This document shows positions 1 through 8,238 of a DNA stretch of 54,657 nucleotides, one piece after another. The notes under the pieces were generated by a model, which saw nothing but the letters and a program-made list of their open reading frames with translations, searched no databases and had not been told where the DNA came from. Location of the stretch: the NCBI GenBank assembly GCA_029261575.1, contig JAJDBD010000084.1, positions 1-54,657 on the forward strand, in the 5' to 3' direction. Position numbers and translations under genes: made by a program. Numbering within the stretch: position 1 is the first letter of the stretch; each line of letters starts with the position of its first letter. This stretch comes from Nitrospinaceae bacterium. GTDB lineage: Bacteria > Nitrospinota > Nitrospinia > Nitrospinales > JACRGP01.

Positions 1-515
1 AGAACGTTTTCAAATGGGTTGCGAAACAAATCGATCCCGCAGACGGAGAGCGCTCCCAACGTTTCCCCGTGATACGCTCCCTGCAAATACGCAAACCGTT
101 TTTTGCGCCCCTGGCCGGTCAACGCCCAGTATTGCAGGCTCATTTTCAGGGCCACTTCCACGGACGTCGAACCGTTGTCTGAGAAAAACACTTTAGTCAA
201 ATTGTCGGGGGTCAGGCGGACCAGGGATTCGGCCAGATCAATCGCGGGCCGATGCGTGGCTCCGGCGAACATCACATGAGGCAGGCGTTCCATTTGCTTT
301 TGAATGGCGGCGTTCAGGCGCGGGTGATTGTGTCCGAAAAGATTGACCCACCAAGACGAAATTACGTCCATGTACTTTCGATCATCCTGGTCGAAAAGAT
401 AAATCCCCTCCCCACGCTCTATCAAAAGAGGCGGATCGGTCTCGTGATCTTTCATCTGTGTGCAGGGATGCCACACGTATTCAAAGTCGCGTTGTAATTC
501 CGGAGAGGTCGACAT
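1..515 (-). CDS. bioA: BioA, adenosylmethionine-8-amino-7-oxononanoate aminotransferase (partial, 3' end outside window)
   Basis: PLP-dependent transaminase of biotin synthesis that converts KAPA to DAPA with SAM as amino donor. Only the N-terminal ~171 residues are in the window; the gene runs off the left edge. The start is ATG at 515 (MSTSPELQRDFEYVWHP). Seen in the sequence: the BioA-type opening HPCTQMKDHE, the substrate-site motif SSWWVNLFGHNHP, the SDNGSTSVEVALKM segment and AYHGETLGALSV before the edge. The WHPCTQM and SSWW motifs separate BioA from other class III transaminases. It starts 11 bases after the thiO stop on the same strand, so the two are probably co-transcribed, joining biotin and thiamine cofactor synthesis in one unit. 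Confidence 0.95.
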   Translation of the reverse strand, partial: MSTSPELQRDFEYVWHPCTQMKDHETDPPLLIERGEGIYLFDQDDRKYMDVISSWWVNLFGHNHPRLNAAIQKQMERLPHVMFAGATHRPAIDLAESLVRLTPDNLTKVFFSDNGSTSVEVALKMSLQYWALTGQGRKKRFAYLQGAYHGETLGALSVCGIDLFRNPFENV

Positions 516-526
516 ATTTTTTGAGA

Positions 527-1639
527 TTATAGATCGTAGCGTTTGGGATCAAACTCGGCGATGACGTCGTTTGCGGTTTCGAGAACGAGACCGGCGATAT
601 AATCCGCTTGATTGGGCGTCTGCAAAATTCCGTTGCGGAAATGCCCCGTGGAGTAATAAAGATTTTTATAGCGCGCGCTTTTTCCCATGACGGGCATCCG
701 GTCCCGGGCGGCGGGGCGGAGTCCGGTCCAGCTCTCGATCAACGGCGCGTCTTTTAAACAGGGCAAAATTTCTGCGGCCCGCTCGATCAATCCGCGAATC
801 ACCTCGTCCTCAATCGCCGGGTCGAATCCCCGGTCTTCCATGGTGGACCCGACCACAAAACCCTGCCCCCCGCGCCAGGGGGCGATGTAGGTCAAAAACC
901 CGTGCACTGTATAATCCAGAACGTCGTCCGCCACTTTTAACCTGCACATTTGACCCTTGATCGGTTTGACGGGGAGGTTGACGTCCAAAACTGCGGCCAG
1001 TTGAGCGGACCAGCTTCCCGACGCCAGGATGAATTTTCTCCCCGCAACTTCTCCCGAATCGGTACTTGCCGAGCCAATGGCGGACCCGTCCCTTTGGAAT
1101 CCCAAAGCGTTGTGCGGAATCGTTTCGACGCCCAGCTTCATGGAGGCGACCTGCAAAGAATCGTGCAACTGACGATTGTTGACCTGCCCTCCCCGCACCC
1201 AGACAACGCGTTTGCATTCGGGAGAAATGTGCGGAACCTTTTCGCGGAGCCGTTTTCCCTCCCAAATTTCGTGGGCAATATCATGTTCCCGAAAAAATTC
1301 GAGCCGCTCTTCCCACCGGCCTTCAAACGCAGCGTCGGGCATGATGGAACCCGAGTGGGAAAGAAAAACCGGAACGCCGCTGATCTCGACCAATTCTTCG
1401 ACGAACTGAGGATATTTTTCCAGCGACTCGCGGCAAAAGCGAAAAAACCGGTTGTCCTCTTCGGATTCGCCAAAGGGAGCCAACATGCCGGCGGCGGCGC
1501 GCGACGCCGTCAGCGAATTCATCGCGTCGCCCAAAACGGAGATGGACCACTCCGGTCGACTGCGTTTCAGACGAAAGGCGATGCTGTGACCAATGACTCC
1601 AGAGCCTATGACGACGACGTCAAATATCTTTTCCGTCAT
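527..1639 (-). CDS. thiO: ThiO-like glycine oxidase (FAD-dependent)
   Basis: FAD-dependent amine oxidase of the DAO family. In thiamine synthesis ThiO oxidises glycine to iminoglycine for the thiazole ring. The 370-residue length is normal. Visible: the N-terminal Rossmann dinucleotide motif VVIGSGVIG with the downstream TASRAAAGMLAPF segment typical of ThiO, and near the C-terminus GLRPAARDRMPVMG followed by YYSTGHFRNGILQTP, the flavin-contacting end. The ATG at 1639 is the first good start after the divergent gap. Transcription is leftward into bioA. A thiD-thiN fusion lies elsewhere in the window (46 kb), which fits a thiamine role. Another DAO-family amino acid oxidase cannot be fully excluded. 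Confidence 0.9.
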   Translation of the reverse strand: MTEKIFDVVVIGSGVIGHSIAFRLKRSRPEWSISVLGDAMNSLTASRAAAGMLAPFGESEEDNRFFRFCRESLEKYPQFVEELVEISGVPVFLSHSGSIMPDAAFEGRWEERLEFFREHDIAHEIWEGKRLREKVPHISPECKRVVWVRGGQVNNRQLHDSLQVASMKLGVETIPHNALGFQRDGSAIGSASTDSGEVAGRKFILASGSWSAQLAAVLDVNLPVKPIKGQMCRLKVADDVLDYTVHGFLTYIAPWRGGQGFVVGSTMEDRGFDPAIEDEVIRGLIERAAEILPCLKDAPLIESWTGLRPAARDRMPVMGKSARYKNLYYSTGHFRNGILQTPNQADYIAGLVLETANDVIAEFDPKRYDL

Positions 1640-1809
1640 TTCCTATTCCGACCGCAGGGGAAATTTTTGAGGCTGTGCCTAAAAAGTCCACGAAGGCGCT
1701 TCCCATGACGCCTATGCTTGATCTTGCGGCTCATAATATGATAGTTTGAGTTTAGAATGTTTATCCATTGAATTATTTTTATAACCTTAATTGAATAGGC
1801 AACCGCCAA
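1640..1809. promoter_or_regulatory. Divergent intergenic region thiO / unknown gene
   Basis: This 170-base gap separates the leftward thiO-bioA unit from the rightward gene at 1810. Its right half (about 1730-1790) is AT-rich and the likely promoter area. I see no clear riboswitch, and in particular no TPP-riboswitch consensus, and no convincing operator. Confidence 0.3.
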
Positions 1810-2460
1810 GTGGAAAATAACGCTGAAACTGCAAGTACCGGCGCCGAATCGGAAATCGCCAAGAAAGCCGCCGAAAGAATTGATCCTCTATTGAACCTGC
1901 TGAGCGTTCCGAACGTCGAAGTCGATAAAAATCAAATCCGGGAACTCTTTATTTTAATGTGGGAAAACGAAAAAGGGGAGGACCTCGATCCGGACGATCA
2001 GTTATTAAACACCGTGGGCCTGTTCATTTATTACAGCCATAATATCCTCGCCGACCAGAATATCAAGCCCGATAAGGGAAGGGAGTTTATCGTTGAAGCC
2101 CTGAGAAAATGGCTGGAGCCTCAAACCGAAAAATATGTTCAAGAGGAAAAGGCGACGGACGATCCCTTCAAAGCTTTTGTGGAAAACAATATTCCGAGGG
2201 TGGACGAGCAGTTCTCCTGGAGAAACTTCCTGTTGGACCACAAGAAAACCGATGAAAAGGAATGGACCTTTAAAATGAGGAAGTGCTGGTTTCACGATTT
2301 TTTCATCCGGTTCGGACGCGCGGATTACATTAAAACCGCCTGTGCCTTCGACCAAATTCCGGCGGAAGCGCGTAAGGATTATGTGGATTTAAAATTGCAA
2401 AACCTGTTCGCCAAGCTCGGCTCGACCTGTCAGTTCGCATATAAACCCGCAAATAAATAA
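1810..2460 (+). CDS. Unknown soluble protein, weakly like the L-2-amino-thiazoline-4-carboxylic acid hydrolase family
   Basis: 216 residues, GTG start at 1810, no signal peptide or membrane segment. The N-terminal half is acidic and helical. The C-terminal third (about residues 155-212) has the layout Cys-x5-FF-x-R-x-GR-x-DY, then a Cys-Ala-x-Asp element and a final cluster around GSTCQFAY. From memory this recalls the ATC_hydrolase family (CxxxxFFxxxG ... CxxD ... CdF), which is often found in proteins of unknown role. That link is a motif impression only. A hairpin terminator candidate follows at once, so it may be a single-gene transcript. Confidence 0.6.
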   Translation: MENNAETASTGAESEIAKKAAERIDPLLNLLSVPNVEVDKNQIRELFILMWENEKGEDLDPDDQLLNTVGLFIYYSHNILADQNIKPDKGREFIVEALRKWLEPQTEKYVQEEKATDDPFKAFVENNIPRVDEQFSWRNFLLDHKKTDEKEWTFKMRKCWFHDFFIRFGRADYIKTACAFDQIPAEARKDYVDLKLQNLFAKLGSTCQFAYKPANK

Positions 2461-2480
2461 ACGGACCCTTTCCCTTTGAG

Positions 2481-2520
2481 ATCGACGCGCCCGCGTCGAT
2501 TGACGGTCGGCCTGTTTTTT
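2481..2520 (+). terminator. Probable terminator after the 1810-2460 gene
   Basis: Perfect inverted repeat at 2481-2500 (arms ATCGACGC / GCGTCGAT, four-base loop), followed 14 bases later by a run of six T at 2515-2520. The distance from stem to T-run is longer than ideal. It also lies directly before the glycosyltransferase coding region, so it may shape that gene's leader as well. Confidence 0.45.
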
Positions 2521-2605
2521 CCGGTGGCTTATCAAACAAATCGCCTATTACATCAGCTCGCACGGATACGGCCACGCCGCCCGCTCCATCCCCGTACTGC
2601 AACTA

Positions 2606-3607
2606 TTGGGAGAGAATTATAAAATCCATCTCAAAACCGACGTTCCCCGCGAGTTTTTCCAAAGTTATCTAGCCGCTCCTTTTGATTATCATCGCCAGCC
2701 GGTCGATCCCGGTTGCGCACAAAAGGATTTCATTCAAATCGACGCAGAAAAAACCTTAAACGGCTTTCGCGAGTTTTACCGTTCCCAAAAGGTCCGGCTT
2801 GCCAAAGAATCGCGTTGGCTTGCGGACTTGGGTATCGACCTTGTGGTTTCCGACGTTCCAGGTCTTCCTCTGAAGGCCGCCAGGGATCAGGGAATTGCCT
2901 CGCTATTGATCGGCAATTTTACCTGGTACGATATTTACCGGGGATTGTCGAACGGGCCTTCCTGGAATCCTCTGCTGGATGAATTGGCAGAGGAATACGC
3001 GTGCGCCACGCGCCATCTTCTCTGCCAATGCCATCTTGAAACGCCCCTGGTTGCCGACCGAAAGGAAATCGGTTTCATCGCCAACCGAGGCAAAAACGTG
3101 AGAGACAGGCTGATTGAAGAGTTGGGGCTGGAATTCAAGAACAAGGTTATCGTGTTTATTTATTTTGGCCAGCAGAGCGCTTCCAGAATCGACTGGAACG
3201 CGCTGGGAAAAATTTCCGATTGCGTATTTATCACACGCGACCCGCATCCCCGCCCTCCTTCATGCGATAATTTTTATGTTCTGGACGAGAGGTTTCGCTA
3301 CCCCGACCTGATCGCCAGTTGCGACGTCGTTTGCACCAAGGCAGGATACTCGACTTTGGCTACGGCCTTTGCGCACGGCAAACCGGTCCTGTGTTGCGAC
3401 CGCGAGGATTTTTGCGAAATCGAAGCCATGAAAAAGTTTATTAATGAAAATGAAGTCGGTTTAACGATCCCGTCCGAAGATTTTTATTCGGGAAACTGGG
3501 GCGAGTCCATCAAGCATGCCCTGCAGTTGACCGTTAAAGGGAAGGTAATGCTGGATGGGGAGATCGAAGTTTTAAATCAAATCCGGGAATTGATGGGAGC
3601 GCCCTAG
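2606..3607 (+). CDS. MurG/GT28-like glycosyltransferase with anomalous start
   Basis: Putative NDP-sugar glycosyltransferase of GT-B fold. The C-terminal half has the donor-site segment CDVVCTKAGYSTLATAFAHGKPVLCC typical of MurG-like enzymes. The coordinates use TTG 2606, the only standard start in frame. However, the open frame continues upstream to a stop at 2501-2503, and those codons translate to IKQIAYYISSHGYGHAARS, the usual N-terminal loop (SxHGxGHxxR) of this family. The true protein therefore begins near 2522-2531, either from a non-standard codon (ATC at 2531 behind a GGTGG) or after a one-base frameshift from GTG 2524. It is followed after 7 bases by a GT2 gene and then a PseG-like gene: a small surface-sugar cluster. 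Confidence 0.8.
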   Translation: MGENYKIHLKTDVPREFFQSYLAAPFDYHRQPVDPGCAQKDFIQIDAEKTLNGFREFYRSQKVRLAKESRWLADLGIDLVVSDVPGLPLKAARDQGIASLLIGNFTWYDIYRGLSNGPSWNPLLDELAEEYACATRHLLCQCHLETPLVADRKEIGFIANRGKNVRDRLIEELGLEFKNKVIVFIYFGQQSASRIDWNALGKISDCVFITRDPHPRPPSCDNFYVLDERFRYPDLIASCDVVCTKAGYSTLATAFAHGKPVLCCDREDFCEIEAMKKFINENEVGLTIPSEDFYSGNWGESIKHALQLTVKGKVMLDGEIEVLNQIRELMGAP

Positions 3608-3614
3608 TCAAAAA

Positions 3615-4619
3615 ATGCCTGTCGACGTCACGCTGATCATCACGAATTGGAACGGCCGTGAATTATTGAGGGAATGCCTGCCTTCGGTCCAAAAGGCCGT
3701 CGCTTACGATACCGCACGGTCCTACGAAGTTCTGGTCGTCGACGATTGCAGTTCGGACGATAGCCTTGAAATTCTGGCGAAGGAGTTTCCCTGGGTGCGG
3801 CGCGAAAAAACTCCGAAAAACCTCGGCTTCCAGGAGGCCAATAATTACGCGGTACGTTTGGCAGACTCCCCTTTGGTCATGCCCATGAACAACGACGTCA
3901 AGTTGGAGGAGAAGGCGCTCTACCATCTGGCGCGGCATTTTTGTCCTGCGGCCCAGGAGACCTCGCCGGTATTTGCCGTCAGCGGCAAGTTTTATGCGTT
4001 CGACGGGACCACATTTCTTTACGGCAACCGGGGCGGTTATTTCAAAAACGGCCATTTTTTTCTCTACGAAAAAGACGCGCAGGACGCCAGCCAGACGCTT
4101 TTTGCCTGCGGCGGCGCTTTCATGGTCGACCGCAAGCGCTACCTGGAGTTGGGCGGGTTCGACGGCATGTATCATCCGCTTTATTACGAAGAGATCGACC
4201 TTTCATACCGCGCGCTCAAGCGCGGCTGGCCGGTGATTTACGAACCGGAATCCATCGCCTATCACAAAGTTCAACAAACAATTTCCAGACAGGAAAAACG
4301 CCGGAGTATCGGATTCATTTCCGCGCGCAATAATTATTTATTCGTGTGGAAAAATATCCTCGATCCCGACATGACATTTTCTTTTCTCTTTTTTATTCCT
4401 CTTTTTCTTTTGCGCGATATTCTGAAAGGCAAGACCCGGTTTTGGACCGCATTTTTTATGGCCCTGCAAAGGTTGCCTGCGGCCCTTAAACAACGCAGAA
4501 GAGAAAAAAAAACCGTCCGTTTTACCGATCGGGAAATCCTGTCCCGCATCAACGGGGGATCGTTCAACCTTCCCAAAATGAAAAGCGCCGACCATGCAGA
4601 CAATAGCGATTTATTGTAA
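3615..4619 (+). CDS. GT2 family glycosyltransferase (rhamnosyltransferase-like)
   Basis: 334 residues, ATG 3615. GT-A fold inverting glycosyltransferase. N-terminal TLIITNWNGRELLRECLPSV and VVDDCSSDDSLEIL form the nucleotide-binding part; PMNNDVKLEE carries the metal-binding acidic motif in N-x-D form; GGFDGMYHPLYYEEIDLSYR is the acceptor-side ED motif common in WbbL-type enzymes. A hydrophobic stretch near residues 250-275 (FSFLFFIPLFLLRDIL) suggests membrane contact. Its 3' end overlaps the next gene by 26 bases, implying coupling. Substrate unknown; context points to polysaccharide, lipid or protein glycosylation. Confidence 0.85.
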   Translation: MPVDVTLIITNWNGRELLRECLPSVQKAVAYDTARSYEVLVVDDCSSDDSLEILAKEFPWVRREKTPKNLGFQEANNYAVRLADSPLVMPMNNDVKLEEKALYHLARHFCPAAQETSPVFAVSGKFYAFDGTTFLYGNRGGYFKNGHFFLYEKDAQDASQTLFACGGAFMVDRKRYLELGGFDGMYHPLYYEEIDLSYRALKRGWPVIYEPESIAYHKVQQTISRQEKRRSIGFISARNNYLFVWKNILDPDMTFSFLFFIPLFLLRDILKGKTRFWTAFFMALQRLPAALKQRRREKKTVRFTDREILSRINGGSFNLPKMKSADHADNSDLL

Positions 4620-5574
4620 GGCCTCATTCCAGGAAGGTCTGGGCCATGTTGTTCGGCAACTGAACCTGGCGCGCGCTTTAGACGACACAGGAATCGACGT
4701 TTATTTTTGCATCGAGGATTATCCTCCTGCAATCGCCAAAATCAAAGACCACGGATTCCCCATTTTTACTTTAAATTCCCAAGAACAACTTCCTGGCGGC
4801 GTAGCCGATCTGGCGCTATTGGATCGAGGCGACAACACCCGGGAGGCGATAGACGCCTTGCGCGTTTATGCCAAACGGATTGTTGATTTTGACGACCTGG
4901 GTTCGGGTAGAAACGCGGTCGACCTGTTGATAGACGCCAATCTCGGCGCCGAGGATTGTAAAAATCTTGCCTCAAATGTAAAAACTCTTTTCGGCCTGCC
5001 CTATTCAGTCCTTCACCCGGAATACTCAAAAACCGAAAGCGCCGCCCGGACTTACACTCAACCCATCCAATCAGTTTTAATTTCAATGGGCGGTACGGAC
5101 CCAAATAAACTGAGCCTGCGCCTGACCCAAACTATTTTGAACCTTGGCTCTAACGTTATGGTCGCCGTGGTTACAGGTCCGGGATTTGAGGACCTTGATT
5201 CTTTTCGGTTGTTTGAAGACAATTCCAGGCTTGTGCGACGCGTGAACAATCCCCCGCATTTGGCGGACCTATTGAGAGAACACGACGCGGTATTTTGTTC
5301 CGGAGGCGTGACGCTTCACGAAGCGGCGGCGTGCGGGACGCCGGCTTTTGTGATCGGTCAGGCGGAGCATCAAAAAAAATGCGCCGGTTTTTTTTCGCGG
5401 GAGGGAGTTGCGGTCGACTTGGGAACGGCGGCGGATATAGACGAGGCCCGAATCGCGGACTGTCTTGCCTTGCCGAAGGAAACGCTGAATAAAATGAGCC
5501 ACAGAGGCAAGGAACTGTTGGATGGCAGGGGAATTTTCCGCGTGGCGGAAGAAATTAACGTCCTCTTGAAATGA
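4594..5574 (+). CDS. PseG-like UDP-sugar hydrolase / glycosyltransferase-fold protein
   Basis: 326 residues, GT-B fold resembling PseG, which removes UDP from UDP-2,4-diacetamido-2,4,6-trideoxy-altrose in pseudaminic acid synthesis. The N-terminal motif EGLGHVVRQLNLARAL matches the GxGHxxR element of PseG; His18 would be the catalytic His. VLISMGGTDPNKLSLRL and CSGGVTLHEAAACGTPAFVI are the C-terminal nucleotide-binding elements. It overlaps the preceding GT2 gene by 26 bases. None of the other pseudaminate genes (pseB, C, H, F, I) is within the window, so the exact substrate is open and a true transferase is possible. Confidence 0.75.
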   Translation: MQTIAIYCKASFQEGLGHVVRQLNLARALDDTGIDVYFCIEDYPPAIAKIKDHGFPIFTLNSQEQLPGGVADLALLDRGDNTREAIDALRVYAKRIVDFDDLGSGRNAVDLLIDANLGAEDCKNLASNVKTLFGLPYSVLHPEYSKTESAARTYTQPIQSVLISMGGTDPNKLSLRLTQTILNLGSNVMVAVVTGPGFEDLDSFRLFEDNSRLVRRVNNPPHLADLLREHDAVFCSGGVTLHEAAACGTPAFVIGQAEHQKKCAGFFSREGVAVDLGTAADIDEARIADCLALPKETLNKMSHRGKELLDGRGIFRVAEEINVLLK

Positions 5575-5590
5575 GGATATTCGGAAACGG

Positions 5591-6172
5591 TTACTTATTT
5601 TTATCCAACACCAACACTTTAAAAGCGGCGGTGGCTTTGGCGACGCCCGCTTTCATGGAGTTTACCGACAAGGTGGCGCCGGTGATGGAGTTTATATTCT
5701 GGTAATTCCACAGCGCGTCCTTGCCATAAAACTGGGACATGAAATTTTCAAACCTGACCTCCCAGCCGTGAGGCTCCCGATACACCATGATCTCGACGTC
5801 CCGCACTGTTCCATCCGTGTTTAAAACGACCATGAACGTGATGGGGTAATTTTTCCCGATCCGGTGGTCGATCACCATGTATCCCATCGGCTTGCCGCCC
5901 TTGACTCCCATATAATAGGTAATGCGCCTGTCCTTGAGTTTCTGCAGGCAGATTTTTCCTATAGCCTCCCTCTCCTCGTCGGAAAGCCAGATTTTCATTT
6001 TCTCTATTTTATCCGCCCCTGGAAAAGCCAGATCCAACGCCTGTTTTTTGGTGAGGAAGACCTGGAGCTTTAAAACTTTTTTTTCGACGGCTTGGGATTC
6101 CGCCATATGAGGGAACGCCCAAAGCCCCAGGCAAACGATCAGGCTGATTGAGAAAAATTTTTTGAACGGCAA
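5591..6172 (-). CDS. Exported FMN-binding domain protein
   Basis: 193 residues with a Sec signal peptide (MPFKKFFSISLIVCLGLWAF, cut probably after AESQA). The C-terminal region has SITGATLSV, the S(T)GAT motif by which NqrC/RnfG-type FMN-binding domains attach FMN covalently to Thr. The start is TTG 6172, supported by GAGGA seven bases upstream; there is no in-frame ATG near it. The domain stands alone rather than with Nqr or Rnf subunits, so it probably works as a periplasmic flavin electron carrier. It follows the porin gene on the same strand but a strong terminator separates them. Its partner is unknown. Confidence 0.8.
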   Translation of the reverse strand: MPFKKFFSISLIVCLGLWAFPHMAESQAVEKKVLKLQVFLTKKQALDLAFPGADKIEKMKIWLSDEEREAIGKICLQKLKDRRITYYMGVKGGKPMGYMVIDHRIGKNYPITFMVVLNTDGTVRDVEIMVYREPHGWEVRFENFMSQFYGKDALWNYQNINSITGATLSVNSMKAGVAKATAAFKVLVLDKNK

Positions 6173-6260
6173 TTGATAAAATCCTCAAAGCTGTTTTTTG
6201 ACGTGCGAGTATAAACTAAAAACGCCTCAATCTTAATGGAAAATAAAACGGCGAAAACCA

Positions 6261-6301
6261 AAAAACCCGGCAAACTCGCATGGAGGAGAGCCGAGTTTGC
6301 C
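6261..6301 (-). terminator. Rho-independent terminator of the porin gene
   Basis: Read on the minus strand: arms ending GGCAAACTCG (6292-6301) and CGAGTTTGCC (6269-6278), extended by three further pairs including one G-T, around a 13-base loop, then GGGTTTTTT. It lies just past the porin stop at 6327. Confidence 0.85.
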
Positions 6302-6326
6302 AGGTCTTGAGAGAGCGGAACCGCTC

Positions 6327-7601
6327 TTAATAGAGATAGGCCATAGCCATGTTGAGTTGGTTGCTGTGCGTGTTGTCCCCGAAATTGGTGTTTTGAAAAT
6401 CCATTTTCAAAGCTACTTGGGGAACCGGCCAATAAGAAACGCCAAAGGTGTGAACATGCTGTTCGCGAGCTGAATTCCGGGTGAACCCAGCCGGCACTTC
6501 TTCGTGCAAATCAATATTTTCATACAAATAATGAACAACGACGTCGTGCGAAGTCCTCTTATTGAACAGTTGGAGAACGTGGACGCCGGCCTGGATGTTA
6601 AATCCGAAAATCTGTTCGGGAATGATTCCGCTGGCCTCTCCCACGGAGATCGCAAAGGTGTTTAACGCCGCCGCGTCGTCGATGTCGATATTGACGACGG
6701 TGGCGTTCATTTCAAACCATCTTTTCCGGTATTTGACGTCGCCTTCAAAAAGAGTGGTCCTTCCGCCCTCGGAGATGAGATCGTGGGTGGTATCCGCCGT
6801 ATACCAGGAGAATCCTAACTGCAGGCCGGGAACGATGGGGTTGCTGTATTCCAGGCGCCCGGTAAAAGCGAAGTCCTCCGCCGTGGCGCGGTTGGGTTGC
6901 AAACGACCGCTCCGAATGCCGTTGCTTCCCCGAAAACGACCGGATTGTCCGCCTGCGCCGTTTCCCGACCCGTCGTCAAAGCCGGAAGGACGAACGGATT
7001 GAACCGCGTTAAGGATATAAAACCGGTAATTGAAGCCGGGAATGGGCGTTCCCCAAAACCCCGCGCCCGATCCCTGCCAACTGGTTGGGATGACAGCGTT
7101 TTGCAGTAAAGGACGCTCGACGGTCCAGAACAAGTTCGGTTCGTGAAATTCGTTGAGGAATCCGACCGGCACAAGTACCACGCCCGCCCGGAAGTTCACC
7201 TTGGGATCGAACAAAAAATCCAGATAACCCATTTCAAATTCCAGTTCCTGCCCCCCGTGCTCGTAATCGATTTCGGCGTTTAGCTGAATCCAGTCGGAAA
7301 TGCGCGAAAAAATTCCGATGACGAAGCGATGTTTATCTAGCTGATCAAAATTGCTCCCATCGGTGAAATTATTGTAGTGAAGCTCGCCATATCCAAAAAC
7401 GTTGGTTCGAAACCCCTGGGACGCACCTCCGGTTCCGCCAAGCGACATGGAATCCAACTCGTCCGATAGTATGTCGATCCTGCGCTGCAATTCAAGGACG
7501 TCGACCGTCCCTTCCGCGGTTTGGGCGATTGCCTCGCTCACAAATCCGAAAAGGAAGAGAAAAGCCAAAACCATCCCCCCCAGCATTCTTTTTTTAAACA
7601 T
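6327..7601 (-). CDS. Outer-membrane porin-like beta-barrel protein
   Basis: 424 residues. Signal peptide MFKKRMLGGMVLAFLFLFGF with cleavage after AIAQ. A short coiled region follows (VLELQRRIDILSDELDSM), as in porins that trimerise. The rest alternates polar and hydrophobic residues in beta-strand style with many aromatics, and the chain ends in ...MAMAYLY with a terminal Tyr as expected for BAM-targeted barrels. Segments such as FGYGELHYNNF and FRAGVVLVPVGFLNEFHEP recall phosphate-selective or OprB-like porins. Its upstream gap holds a Fur-box-like palindrome near 7713 and a clear terminator follows it. Iron control and a role in metal or anion entry are inferences. Confidence 0.85.
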   Translation of the reverse strand: MFKKRMLGGMVLAFLFLFGFVSEAIAQTAEGTVDVLELQRRIDILSDELDSMSLGGTGGASQGFRTNVFGYGELHYNNFTDGSNFDQLDKHRFVIGIFSRISDWIQLNAEIDYEHGGQELEFEMGYLDFLFDPKVNFRAGVVLVPVGFLNEFHEPNLFWTVERPLLQNAVIPTSWQGSGAGFWGTPIPGFNYRFYILNAVQSVRPSGFDDGSGNGAGGQSGRFRGSNGIRSGRLQPNRATAEDFAFTGRLEYSNPIVPGLQLGFSWYTADTTHDLISEGGRTTLFEGDVKYRKRWFEMNATVVNIDIDDAAALNTFAISVGEASGIIPEQIFGFNIQAGVHVLQLFNKRTSHDVVVHYLYENIDLHEEVPAGFTRNSAREQHVHTFGVSYWPVPQVALKMDFQNTNFGDNTHSNQLNMAMAYLY

Positions 7602-7712
7602 TCACTTATCTCCCTTTTGACAAATTACCCAGAAGCCATTTAAGAAAAATGAAATATTGGGTTACGATTTAAAGGAACCTTAAATTAAAAACCAAGACAA
7701 AATAAAAAATTC

Positions 7713-7734
7713 AAAATGAAATCCATTTTCATTT
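7713..7734. promoter_or_regulatory. Candidate Fur box between porin and ferredoxin-like gene
   Basis: Inverted repeat with arms AAATGAAA (7714-7721) and TTTCATTT (7727-7734). Compared with the Fur consensus core AATGATAATCATTATC about 12 of 16 positions match. It lies about 110 bases upstream of the porin start and just past the stop of the ferredoxin-like gene. Confidence 0.45.
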
Positions 7735-7752
7735 AATAAAACAAAATTTTTT

Positions 7753-8028
7753 TCAAGCGAACGCCGGAACCGGGACCCGTACCCCAAAGAAATCCAAAGC
7801 TTCCTCAGGCGCCCGAAATTTGATGACTTCTTCATTAGGCCCGATTTTCACGGACGATCCGCCGCCGCACTTGTTAAAGCACGAAACCTGCCTGACGGTA
7901 TAACCTGTGCCAGACGCCAAGGATTCCATGGACTCTAACTCCCTTGAAATTTCATCCGCTCCCCAGGCGCGACAACCAGCGCCGGAACATACAAGAATCT
8001 CTTTACTATTCTGGATGACATGTAACAT
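7753..8028 (-). CDS. Thioredoxin-fold [2Fe-2S] ferredoxin-like protein
   Basis: 91 residues. The layout ILVCSGAGCRAWGADEI ... VSCFNKCGGGSSVKI places four cysteines as C-x4-C and C-x3-C about 35 residues apart, the [2Fe-2S] ligand pattern of NuoE-like or thioredoxin-like ferredoxins. No signal peptide, so cytoplasmic. The ATG is at 8028. A Fur-box-like site lies just upstream at 8049-8065 and the fur gene diverges from it. Likely an electron carrier or sensor expressed under iron control; the partner is unknown. Confidence 0.8.
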   Translation of the reverse strand: MLHVIQNSKEILVCSGAGCRAWGADEISRELESMESLASGTGYTVRQVSCFNKCGGGSSVKIGPNEEVIKFRAPEEALDFFGVRVPVPAFA

Positions 8029-8048
8029 TCTTCAGATCCTCAAAAGAT

Positions 8049-8065
8049 TTTGATAACCATTTTCA
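8049..8065. promoter_or_regulatory. Candidate Fur box upstream of the ferredoxin-like gene
   Basis: TTTGATAACCATTTTC region, matching 13 of 17 positions of the Fur consensus TAATGATAATCATTATC by eye. It is 20 bases from the ferredoxin-like start, in the divergent gap shared with fur. Confidence 0.45.
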
Positions 8066-8205
8066 TTAATAATAAAGCAGTCAGAAGAACTTGTCAATGA
8101 TTTTATGAGTTAAATTTCCAGAATTCAAACTAACTCTAAAACCAATAAACTCTTTTAAAAATAATAGTTTATGAAATAAAATGAACCTAAATCCATTTTT
8201 TAATT

Positions 8206-8224
8206 GAAAATGATTGTCAAATTT
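8206..8224. promoter_or_regulatory. Candidate Fur box upstream of fur (autoregulation)
   Basis: GAAAATGATTGTCAAATTT, matching about 13-14 of 19 positions of the reverse form of the Fur consensus. It ends 14 bases before the fur ATG, where binding would block transcription or initiation; this would give negative autoregulation. Confidence 0.5.
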
Positions 8225-8238
8225 ATTATAAATATCAG

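Noticed and set aside
950-1708. 252-codon rightward open frame opposite thiO
   Set aside because: Antisense to thiO, low-complexity basic translation, no ribosome site.
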